Origin: Flavobacteriaceae bacterium UBA4439
GTDB lineage: Bacteria; Bacteroidota; Bacteroidia; Flavobacteriales; Flavobacteriaceae
Direction: 5' to 3'
Assembly: GCA_002390455.1 (NCBI GenBank)
Contig: DGPN01000051.1
Location: forward strand, 262 to 29,000
Length of the DNA stretch: 28,739 nucleotides
The stretch's first letter is position 1. Each line of letters starts with the position of its first letter. The notes under the pieces are model-generated. The model was not told where the DNA came from and did not search any database. It saw only the letters and a list, made by a program, of their open reading frames with translations. The translations under genes were made by a program, and so were the position numbers. Positions 1 to 6,816 of this stretch are shown one piece after another.

Positions 1-1362
1 GAATCCTACGGTTGTCAAATGAACTTTTCAGACAGTGAAATTGTTGCTTCCATTTTGAACCAAGAAGGTTATGAACTTACTGAAAAACTGGAAAATGCCA
101 ACTTGGTTTTGGTAAACACCTGCTCTATAAGGGAAAAAGCAGAACAAACCGTTAGAAAAAGATTGGAACTTTTTAATGGACTCAAACGGAAGAATAAGGA
201 TCTCAAAATTGGCGTATTGGGCTGCATGGCAGAACGTCTAAAACACAAGTTTCTTGAAGAGGAAAAAATGGTCGATATCGTCGTGGGGCCAGATGCCTAC
301 AAGGACTTACCCAATCTGTTGAGAGAGGCCGAAGCAGAGAGAGAAGCTGTTAATGTGATCCTATCCAAGGAGGAAACCTATGGCGATATCGCTCCTGTGA
401 GATTGGCCACCAACGGTGTAAGTGCTTTTGTTACCATAACTAGGGGGTGTGACAATATGTGTACTTTTTGTGTGGTTCCCTTTACAAGGGGAAGAGAAAG
501 AAGTCGAGATCCAAAAAGCATATTGGAGGAAATTACACAGTTGGCCCAAAATGGATATAAGGAAATTACACTATTGGGGCAAAATGTAGACAGTTATCTA
601 TGGTATGGCGGTGGACTGAAAAAAGACTTTTTAAAAGCCAGCACTTTACAACAGAAAACAGCGGTCAACTTCTCTAATCTTCTGGAACTGGTGGCCAAAG
701 CGCAACCCGGTGTAAGAATTCGTTTCTCTACTTCCAATCCTCAAGATATGTCGATTGATGTCATTCACACTATGGCCAAATACGACAACATTTGCAATTA
801 TATTCATCTCCCAGTTCAATCTGGAAGCAATGATATTCTCAAAAAAATGAACCGACAACACAGTCGAGAGGAGTACTTTGAATTGATCAATAATATTCGT
901 AAAAACATTCCCGATTGTGCCATTTCTCACGATATGATTGCTGGTTTCCCATCGGAATCAGAGAAAGATCATCAAGACACATTGAGCTTGATGGAGTATG
1001 TAAAATATGATTTTGGTTTTATGTTTGCCTATTCCGAACGCCCCGGCACTATGGCCGCCAAAAAAACTGTAGATGACATCCCTGAGTCCACCAAAAAAAG
1101 AAGACTTCAAGAAATCATTGATCTACAAAGAGTGCACAGTGAATACAGAACCCAGCAATTTATTGGAAAGACCGTATGTGTTTTGATTGAAAAAAGCTCA
1201 AAAAGATCCAGTGAATTTTGGAGTGGAAGAACCAGCCAAAATACTGTAGCTGTTTTTCCAAAAGAAAAATACAAGGTAGGAGAGTTCGTTGACGTAAAGA
1301 TCGAAGAAGTGACTTCTGCCACTTTGATCGGAATCGCAGTAGGTCTCTCATCATCAATTTGA
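1..1362 (+). CDS. miaB: MiaB, tRNA-2-methylthio-N6-dimethylallyladenosine synthase (5' end missing)
   Basis: Radical-SAM methylthiotransferase that adds a methylthio group to i6A37 of tRNAs reading UNN codons. The reading frame is open from base 1 (ESYGCQMNFSDSE), so the true start lies upstream; roughly 30-40 N-terminal residues are probably missing. The N-terminal domain shows three cysteines expected to bind the auxiliary [4Fe-4S] cluster (YGCQMN, NTCS, LGCM). The radical-SAM CxxxCxxC motif is at about 448-471 (RGCDNMCTFC), followed by VVPFTRGRERSR, which is typical of MiaB and not RimO. A TRAM-type RNA-binding domain forms the C-terminus (about 1160-1350). The stop is 4 bp before the next ATG, so the gene probably heads a co-transcribed run. 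Identity is clear; only the start is unknown. Confidence 0.96.
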   Translation, partial: ESYGCQMNFSDSEIVASILNQEGYELTEKLENANLVLVNTCSIREKAEQTVRKRLELFNGLKRKNKDLKIGVLGCMAERLKHKFLEEEKMVDIVVGPDAYKDLPNLLREAEAEREAVNVILSKEETYGDIAPVRLATNGVSAFVTITRGCDNMCTFCVVPFTRGRERSRDPKSILEEITQLAQNGYKEITLLGQNVDSYLWYGGGLKKDFLKASTLQQKTAVNFSNLLELVAKAQPGVRIRFSTSNPQDMSIDVIHTMAKYDNICNYIHLPVQSGSNDILKKMNRQHSREEYFELINNIRKNIPDCAISHDMIAGFPSESEKDHQDTLSLMEYVKYDFGFMFAYSERPGTMAAKKTVDDIPESTKKRRLQEIIDLQRVHSEYRTQQFIGKTVCVLIEKSSKRSSEFWSGRTSQNTVAVFPKEKYKVGEFVDVKIEEVTSATLIGIAVGLSSSI

Positions 1363-1366
1363 TATT

Positions 1367-2629
1367 ATGGAATCCGTACAACACATCAAACAGCGTTTTG
1401 GAATCATCGGCAACGATGACGGACTCAACAGAGCTCTGGAAAAAGCCTTACGGGTATCTGCCACAGAAATTACCGTTCTGGTAACCGGCGAAAGCGGAGT
1501 AGGAAAAGAAAATATTCCCAAAATCATCCATCAATTTTCACCCAGAAAACACGCCAAATACATCGCAGTAAACTGTGGTGCCATTCCTGAAGGAACCATT
1601 GACAGTGAACTTTTTGGTCACGAAAAAGGGGCTTTTACAGGAGCCACTAACACCAGAAGTGGTTATTTTGAAGTAGCCGATGGTGGAACCATCTTTCTGG
1701 ACGAAGTAGGAGAACTCCCCCTGCCAACACAGGTTAGGCTTCTCAGGATATTGGAAAACGGTGAATTCATGAAAGTGGGATCTTCAAAAGTTCAAAAAAC
1801 AGACGTAAGAATCGTTGCAGCCACCAACGTAAAAATGAATGAAGCCATCAAAAAAGGAAAATTCAGAGAAGATCTTTACTATCGTTTGAGTACTGTTGAA
1901 ATTCACTTGCCACCACTAAGAGAAAGAAAGGAAGACATCTCTCTTTTATTCAGAAAATTTGCCTCTGATTTCGCGCAAAAGTACAAAATGCCAACGCTTC
2001 GACTAGAGCATGATGCACAAAAGGTTTTAGAACAATACCGATGGAGAGGTAATATTCGACAATTACGAAACATTGCAGAACAAGTCTCAGTTTTGGAAAA
2101 AAATCGAATCCTAAATGCCAATACTCTGAGAAATTATCTCCCCAACATGGGATCACAACTCCCAGCAGTAATTGATCATTCGGACAAAGAGGCTGATTTC
2201 TCTTCTGAAAGAGAAATTCTTTACAAGGTTCTCTTTGACATGAAGAATGATCTTAATGACTTAAAAAAACTTACCCACGAATTGATGGATAACGAAAACA
2301 TGACATCGGTTCAAAAAAACAATCCCGAACTGATCAAAAAAATTTATGGTGAGCTAGAAGATGAAAATGAAGCAGTTAAATTTATCACCCCAGAGAGTAA
2401 ACCAAAAACTCATAGCAGTTCACCCCCAATCAATCAATATGACTATGCCGAAACGGTAATTGAAGAGGAACCCTTATCTTTATTGGAGAAAGAAATTGAG
2501 ATGATCAAACAAGCCTTGAAAAGAAGTAATGGTAAAAGAAAAATAGCGGCAAAAGAATTGGGTATTTCAGAAAGAACCCTCTACCGAAAAATCAAACAGT
2601 TTGACCTACAAGATGACGAAAATGAATAG
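1367..2629 (+). CDS. Sigma-54-dependent transcriptional activator (AAA+/Fis-type, no sensor domain)
   Basis: Bacterial enhancer-binding protein that would remodel the RNA polymerase-sigma-54 closed complex by ATP hydrolysis. Walker A is GESGVGKE (residues 41-48), the sigma-54-contacting loop is an intact GAFTGA (88-93), and Walker B is GGTIFLDE (106-113). The FREDLYYRL and WRGNIRQLRN segments match the arginine-finger and sensor II regions. After a linker of about 110 variable residues, a Fis-type helix-turn-helix ends the protein (about 375-415: KRKIAAKELGISERTLYRKI). The AAA+ domain starts almost at residue 1, so there is no receiver, GAF or PAS domain, and any signal must act through partners, the linker or expression level. 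The gene sits 4 bp after miaB and overlaps the start of lptE. Its target is not encoded in the sequence; the groESL control region about 1.8 kb downstream is a candidate. Confidence 0.93.
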   Translation: MESVQHIKQRFGIIGNDDGLNRALEKALRVSATEITVLVTGESGVGKENIPKIIHQFSPRKHAKYIAVNCGAIPEGTIDSELFGHEKGAFTGATNTRSGYFEVADGGTIFLDEVGELPLPTQVRLLRILENGEFMKVGSSKVQKTDVRIVAATNVKMNEAIKKGKFREDLYYRLSTVEIHLPPLRERKEDISLLFRKFASDFAQKYKMPTLRLEHDAQKVLEQYRWRGNIRQLRNIAEQVSVLEKNRILNANTLRNYLPNMGSQLPAVIDHSDKEADFSSEREILYKVLFDMKNDLNDLKKLTHELMDNENMTSVQKNNPELIKKIYGELEDENEAVKFITPESKPKTHSSSPPINQYDYAETVIEEEPLSLLEKEIEMIKQALKRSNGKRKIAAKELGISERTLYRKIKQFDLQDDENE

Positions 2630-3140
2630 ACTATTAATTCCCCTTCTATCGGTATTACTTTCCGGAGTTCAAGCATGCGGAATCTATTCCTTTACAGGAG
2701 CATCCATACCTTCTGGCGCTTCGACTTTTCAAGTCAACTTTTTTGAAAACCAAGCGGGTAGTAGACCAGGCTCTACCGTCGAACCAGGATTGGATAGAGA
2801 TTTCACCCTATCACTTCAAGACATTATTTTAGGGCAAACCAATCTGAATTTGGTTAATTCAGGTGGTGATTTAGTTTATGAGGGAGAAATTACTCAATAC
2901 AGTATCACTCCCATGACCTCTACAGCAAATCTAACGGCAGCTCAGAACCGATTGACCATGACTGTCAACCTTAGGTATTTCAACACCAATAACGAAGAAG
3001 ACGATTTCGAAAGAAAGTTTTCCTTTTTTTATGACTTTCCAGCAGAAAAACAGCTTTATGATATTCAAGGCCCTGCACATGACGAAATATTTGAGAGAAT
3101 TACTCAAGATATCTTTAACGAAACACTGGCCAAGTGGTAA
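2622..3140 (+). CDS. lptE: LptE-family outer-membrane lipoprotein (LPS assembly)
   Basis: LptE is the lipoprotein plug of the LptD translocon that inserts lipopolysaccharide into the outer leaflet of the outer membrane. The N-terminus is a lipoprotein signal, MNRLLIPLLSVLLSGVQAC, with lipobox VQAC. The following GIYSFTGASIP and the GDLVYEGEITQYSITP segment fit the Bacteroidota LptE family. The frame is open from a TTG at 2601 and also has an ATG at 2613; I chose 2622 because it gives a normal-length signal peptide. It overlaps the end of the sigma-54 activator by 8 bp (27 bp if the 2603-side start region is used), so the two are translationally linked. LptD is not in the window. The family call rests on remembered family sequence, not on a search. 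Confidence 0.88.
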   Translation: MNRLLIPLLSVLLSGVQACGIYSFTGASIPSGASTFQVNFFENQAGSRPGSTVEPGLDRDFTLSLQDIILGQTNLNLVNSGGDLVYEGEITQYSITPMTSTANLTAAQNRLTMTVNLRYFNTNNEEDDFERKFSFFYDFPAEKQLYDIQGPAHDEIFERITQDIFNETLAKW

Positions 3141-3145
3141 GCCCA

Positions 3146-4009
3146 ATGAACCTAGAAACATTTGATAAATTGGTTGAAAACTATGATCCAAAAGACGAAA
3201 TCTTGGTTTCTAAAATGGCACTCCTTATCGAAAAATACCCCTATTTCCAGCTACCGCGATTTTTCTACACCAAATCCCTCAAAGATCAAAACAAAAATAA
3301 TCTTGATATTGCCCTCAACCAGTTGGCTCTTTATACTTCGGACAGGAGTGTGCTAAAACAAAATATCGAATCTAAATTTGAATTGATAAAAAACGGAGAC
3401 ACCCTGGCTGCGAAAGTAGAGCCCCCTTCTGAGAATAAAGAAATTCCTGCAGAAAAACCCAAAAAGGCAACTGAACCAAAAGAAGAATACTCCTCTAAAA
3501 ATACCTCGAAGCAAAGATCAAAACCAAAAGTAAAGCAAACTGAAAAAGCTGATGTTTCTCCATTGGCTCAAAAGAAACCGCAAATGCCCTTAAAAGAAAA
3601 AGCGGTGAAAAAATTAAAACCCCAACCAAAAAAGTCAGAAAATATCTCTGAAGATCTTAAAATGAGTTTTTTAGATTGGATTCAATACACCGAAGAAAAC
3701 CAAAATATCGAGCCCATCATATCTGAGAAAAAGGATCCTTTGAGTGATAAATTACCCATTATCGATCGATTCATTGAAACCGACCCCAAAATCTTGCCCT
3801 TGGGAAAGTCCGAAACGATTGAATCATTGCCAAAACAAGACTTTAATTCTGAGGAGTTGATGACCGAGACACTGGCCAAAGTTCTGGTCAAACAAAAAAA
3901 GTATAAAAAAGCCATGAGTGCCTACAAGATTTTAAGTTTGAAATATCCAGAAAAAAATGTTTTCTTTGCAGGGCAAATTCAAAAACTAAAGAAATTGCAA
4001 CAACAATAA
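3146..4009 (+). CDS. Uncharacterised flavobacterial protein with basic linker and TPR-like ends
   Basis: Unknown function. About 287 residues in three visible parts. First is a helical N-terminal region (about 1-85) containing an ALNQLALYTSDR stretch that looks like TPR helices. Then comes a long Lys/Pro/Glu-rich, low-complexity and probably disordered linker (about 90-165). The conserved-looking C-terminal region has FLDWIQYT followed by TLAKVLVKQKKYKKAMSAY, a typical TPR repeat. There is no signal peptide or membrane segment, so it is probably cytoplasmic. A GTG at 3134 lies in frame, but ATG 3146, 5 bp after the lptE stop, fits better. The next gene, secG, follows after 6 bp, so it is likely co-transcribed with envelope genes; an accessory role in assembly or secretion would be a guess. 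Confidence 0.85.
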   Translation: MNLETFDKLVENYDPKDEILVSKMALLIEKYPYFQLPRFFYTKSLKDQNKNNLDIALNQLALYTSDRSVLKQNIESKFELIKNGDTLAAKVEPPSENKEIPAEKPKKATEPKEEYSSKNTSKQRSKPKVKQTEKADVSPLAQKKPQMPLKEKAVKKLKPQPKKSENISEDLKMSFLDWIQYTEENQNIEPIISEKKDPLSDKLPIIDRFIETDPKILPLGKSETIESLPKQDFNSEELMTETLAKVLVKQKKYKKAMSAYKILSLKYPEKNVFFAGQIQKLKKLQQQ

Positions 4010-4015
4010 AATATT

Positions 4016-4372
4016 ATGGGAAGCTTTTCGATCTTCATCGCTTTAATCATTTTTGTTTGTTTTCTACTTGTTTTAGTAGTAATGGTTCAAAACCCCAAAG
4101 GTGGTGGACTGTCCTCGTCTTTTGGTGGTGGTGGACAACAAATGGGGGGAGTTCAGAAGACTTCTGACTTTTTGGATCGCAGTACTTGGTTACTTGCGGG
4201 TCTTTTGTTAGTGCTTATTCTACTTTCAAACATATCATTAGGAACAGATAGTGGCAACTCCGACTCCCGTCTTTTGCAAGACAATGCAGTTGAACAGCCC
4301 ATTCCAGAGGTAATACCAGAAACCTTACCCGAAACCATTCCCGAAGTACCTCAAGACGATTCTGAAGAATAG
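4016..4372 (+). CDS. secG: SecG, preprotein translocase subunit
   Basis: Small inner-membrane subunit of the SecYEG channel that assists SecA-driven protein export. It has two membrane segments (about residues 5-24 and 57-75) joined by the conserved cytoplasmic loop VVMVQNPKGGGLSSSFGGGGQQ, in which QNPKGGGL is the SecG signature. After the second helix there is a proline/glutamate-rich acidic tail of about 40 residues with imperfect PE-x repeats (PEVIPETLPETIPEV). The length, 118 aa, is close to that of other SecG proteins. It is the last gene before the groES control region. Confidence 0.95.
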   Translation: MGSFSIFIALIIFVCFLLVLVVMVQNPKGGGLSSSFGGGGQQMGGVQKTSDFLDRSTWLLAGLLLVLILLSNISLGTDSGNSDSRLLQDNAVEQPIPEVIPETLPETIPEVPQDDSEE

Positions 4373-4382
4373 TCTTTATGTC

Positions 4383-4395
4383 ATGCTGTCAGCAT
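4383..4395. promoter_or_regulatory. 13-bp palindrome upstream of groES, candidate activator site
   Basis: ATGCTG-T-CAGCAT is a perfect inverted repeat with 6-bp arms, lying between secG and groES. It is not followed by a T-run, so it is not a terminator. Its centre is about 70 bp upstream of the start site predicted from the -24/-12 element at 4434-4450, which is a reasonable place for an enhancer-binding protein site. The pentamer TGTCA also occurs three times here (4379, 4387, 4417). Binding by any protein is inferred. Confidence 0.4.
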
Positions 4396-4433
4396 TAATC
4401 CCGTTTCCCTCCAATTTGTCATAGCTTTTGTGC

Positions 4434-4450
4434 TTGGCACGATTTGTGAA
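4434..4450 (+). promoter_or_regulatory. Candidate sigma-54 (-24/-12) promoter of groESL
   Basis: TTGGCACGATTTGTGAA matches the sigma-54 consensus TTGGCACGnnnnTTGCW very well in its -24 half (TTGGCACG) and less well in its -12 half. GG (4436-4437) is followed, after exactly 10 bases, by GA instead of the usual GC. The start site would be near 4460, leaving a leader of about 20 nt before the groES ATG. No CIRCE element is seen. A sigma-54 activator is encoded upstream in the same cluster. The -12 mismatch keeps confidence moderate. Confidence 0.48.
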
Positions 4451-4480
4451 ATTTAATATTAAAATAAAAAAAATATAACG

Positions 4481-4759
4481 ATGAGTAAAGTAAATATTCA
4501 GCCTCTAGCAGACCGCGTACTAATCGAGCCTGCTGCTGCAGAAACAAAAACATCTTCTGGAATCATCATTCCTGATTCCGCCAAAGAAAAACCGCAAAAA
4601 GGAACTGTGGTCGCTGTTGGCCCAGGAACAAAAGAAAACCCAGTAACTGTCAAAGTAGGGGATCATGTGCTGTATGGCAAATATGCCGGAACCGAGCTTC
4701 AACACGACGGTTCGGATTATATGATCATGAGAGAAAGTGACATACTAGCAATTGTTTAA
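4481..4759 (+). CDS. groES: GroES co-chaperonin
   Basis: Heptameric lid of the GroEL folding chamber. The 92-aa protein has the usual PLADRVLIEPAAAETKTSSGIIIPDSAKEKP start, with the mobile loop around residues 18-32 (including SSGIIIP), and the conserved GTVVAVGPG segment. Length matches the family. It begins 108 bp after secG, the largest gap in this gene block, which fits separate control from the sigma-54-like element at 4434-4450. groEL follows after 18 bp. Confidence 0.98.
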   Translation: MSKVNIQPLADRVLIEPAAAETKTSSGIIIPDSAKEKPQKGTVVAVGPGTKENPVTVKVGDHVLYGKYAGTELQHDGSDYMIMRESDILAIV

Positions 4760-4777
4760 TAGAAAAAATCAAATAAA

Positions 4778-6412
4778 ATGGCAAAAAAAATAGAATTCGA
4801 TTTAGAAGCACGGGATGGCATAAAACGCGGTGTTGACGCACTAGCAAATGCTGTCAAGGTTACCCTAGGCCCTAAAGGAAGAAACGTAATCATCGGCAAA
4901 TCTTTCGGTGCTCCTCAAGTCACTAAGGATGGAGTTACTGTCGCCAAAGAAATAGAATTAGAGGATGCACTCGAGAATATGGGAGCTCAAATGGTCAAGG
5001 AAGTTGCTTCCAAAACCAACGACTTGGCTGGAGACGGTACCACTACCGCAACCATTTTGGCACAAGCCATTGTCAAAGAAGGTTTGAAAAACGTTGCTGC
5101 TGGAGCCAATCCACTTGACCTGAAAAGAGGAATCGATAAGGCAGTAAATGCCATCGTAGATTCTTTGGAAAAACAATCTGTAGAAGTGGGAAATGCCTCA
5201 GAAAAAATAAAACAAGTAGCCAGTATATCTGCCAACAACGATGATACCATTGGAAGCCTGATTACAGAAGCATTTGAAAAAGTAGGTAAAGAAGGTGTAA
5301 TCACCGTTGAGGAAGCCAAAGGAACAGATACTTATGTAGATGTTGTAGAGGGAATGCAATTTGATCGTGGATACCTCTCCCCTTACTTTGTCACAGATTC
5401 TGAAAAAATGGAGGCTGATCTTGAATCCCCATACATCCTATTGTACGACAAAAAGATCTCTGCTATGAAAGATCTTTTACCTGTTCTAGAGCCTGTTGCT
5501 CAATCCGGAAAACCCCTTATCGTAATTGCTGAGGATGTTGACGGTGAAGCCTTGGCTACATTGGTTGTCAATAAGCTCCGAGGTGCATTGAAAATCGCAG
5601 CTGTTAAGGCTCCTGGTTTTGGTGACCGTAGAAAAGCAATGCTTGAAGACATCTCCATTTTGACCGGTGGAACGGTAATTTCTGAAGAGAGAGGTTTTAC
5701 GCTCGAAAACACCACCATTGAGATGTTGGGTTCCGCAGAAAAAGTAACCATTGACAAGGACAACACAACGGTCGTTAACGGTGCAGGTGAAAGTGAAATG
5801 ATTCAAGGCAGGGTCAATCAAATCAAATCTCAAATTGAGTCAACAACTTCTGATTACGATAGGGAAAAGTTACAAGAACGTCTGGCCAAACTTTCGGGAG
5901 GTGTAGCCGTACTTTACGTAGGAGCTCCCTCTGAAGTGGAAATGAAAGAAAAGAAAGACCGCGTAGACGATGCACTTCATGCTACCAGAGCAGCGGTAGA
6001 AGAAGGTATTGTAGCTGGTGGTGGAGTTGCTCTTTTGAACACTCAAGCGAGCCTTTCCAAACTTAAATCTGACAATGCAGATGAAGGTACAGGAATTCAA
6101 ATCATACACAAAGCCATCGAATCTCCATTAAGAACCATCGTAGAAAACTCTGGTGGGGAAGGTTCAGTAGTTGTATCCAAAGTACTCGAAGGAGGAGATA
6201 ACTTCGGTTTCAATGCCAAAGAAGGTACTTTTGTAGACATGCTCAAAGAAGGTATCATTGATCCCAAAAAAGTAACTCGTGTTGCTCTGGAAAATGCGGC
6301 TTCGGTTGCTGGAATGATCCTAACGACAGAATGTGCTTTGGTCGACATCAAAGAAGAGACACCAGCCATGCCTCCTATGGGAGGTGGTGGTGGAATGCCC
6401 GGAATGATGTAA
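4778..6412 (+). CDS. groEL: GroEL chaperonin
   Basis: Cytoplasmic 60-kDa chaperonin that folds client proteins in an ATP-driven double ring with GroES. All hallmarks are present: the TLGPKGRNVII and GDGTTTATILAQ nucleotide-binding segments near the N-terminus, KAPGFGDRRKAMLEDI in the apical/intermediate region, GGGVALL near residue 410, and a Gly/Met-rich C-terminal tail (GGGGGMPGMM). At 544 aa it is full length. It forms a bicistronic unit with groES and ends 16 bp before a strong bidirectional terminator. Confidence 0.99.
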   Translation: MAKKIEFDLEARDGIKRGVDALANAVKVTLGPKGRNVIIGKSFGAPQVTKDGVTVAKEIELEDALENMGAQMVKEVASKTNDLAGDGTTTATILAQAIVKEGLKNVAAGANPLDLKRGIDKAVNAIVDSLEKQSVEVGNASEKIKQVASISANNDDTIGSLITEAFEKVGKEGVITVEEAKGTDTYVDVVEGMQFDRGYLSPYFVTDSEKMEADLESPYILLYDKKISAMKDLLPVLEPVAQSGKPLIVIAEDVDGEALATLVVNKLRGALKIAAVKAPGFGDRRKAMLEDISILTGGTVISEERGFTLENTTIEMLGSAEKVTIDKDNTTVVNGAGESEMIQGRVNQIKSQIESTTSDYDREKLQERLAKLSGGVAVLYVGAPSEVEMKEKKDRVDDALHATRAAVEEGIVAGGGVALLNTQASLSKLKSDNADEGTGIQIIHKAIESPLRTIVENSGGEGSVVVSKVLEGGDNFGFNAKEGTFVDMLKEGIIDPKKVTRVALENAASVAGMILTTECALVDIKEETPAMPPMGGGGGMPGMM

Positions 6413-6428
6413 TCCATGATCTATTGAT

Positions 6429-6465
6429 AAAAAAAAACCTGCTTTTTCAAGCAGGTTTTTTTTTT
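6429..6465. terminator. Bidirectional intrinsic terminator between groEL and the HMA gene
   Basis: An 8-bp stem (ACCTGCTT / AAGCAGGT, 6437-6444 and 6449-6456) closes a 4-nt loop. It is flanked by nine A on the left and ten T on the right, so it can work on both strands. It ends groESL on the plus strand. It also ends the metal-related operon on the minus strand, whose last stop codon (6464-6466) touches the hairpin's A/T flank. Confidence 0.93.
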
Positions 6466-6799
6466 ACTCTCTGTCGTACTTACAACAATTGGGTAGGGCA
6501 TCATAGTCATCCTCTTTGGCTTTGGTCTCTGAGGTATCATGCCCTTTGGCTGCTATAGCCGCATGAATGGTTTCAAGGTTTACTTTAGCAGGATTATAAA
6601 TCAGCGAGATTTGATTGGAAGGAATGTCCCAATCGGCCGACTTAACTCCCTTAATGGATAATGCTGCTTTTTCAATTCTCTTTTCGCAAATTTCGCAGTT
6701 TCCATGAACTTTAAATTCTGCTTTTGTACTCTTTTTCTGCTTCTCTTGAGCTACCATTCCCAATGGTAACGCCAGTAAAATAATAAGGATTTTTTTCAT
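6464..6799 (-). CDS. Exported heavy-metal-associated (HMA) domain protein
   Basis: 111-aa protein with an N-terminal signal peptide (MKKILIILLALPLGMVAQ), so periplasmic or secreted. An HMA fold follows: FKVHGNCEICEKRIEKAALSIKGVKSADWD, where C35 and C38 form the CxxC metal site (GNCxxC instead of the usual GMxCxxC). The C-terminal tail has an extra vicinal pair, LPNCCKY (C105-C106), outside the HMA fold. It is the last gene of a four-gene minus-strand operon, 17 bp after the TonB-dependent receptor. A role in binding or passing on a soft metal such as copper is likely from the motif, but the metal cannot be read from the sequence. Confidence 0.88.
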   Translation of the reverse strand: MKKILIILLALPLGMVAQEKQKKSTKAEFKVHGNCEICEKRIEKAALSIKGVKSADWDIPSNQISLIYNPAKVNLETIHAAIAAKGHDTSETKAKEDDYDALPNCCKYDRE

Positions 6800-6816
6800 G
6801 ATATATAAATTGATTG

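Noticed and set aside
4373..4480. CIRCE (HrcA) operator upstream of groES
   Set aside because: The TTAGCACTC-N9-GAGTGCTAA inverted repeat is not present; the palindrome there has a different sequence and only a 1-nt spacer.
4987..5319. 110-codon open frame on the minus strand inside groEL, and similar antisense frames over purH, mreB, prc and others
   Set aside because: They lie fully inside well-identified genes, show no recognisable domain or start context, and are expected by-products of coding bias.
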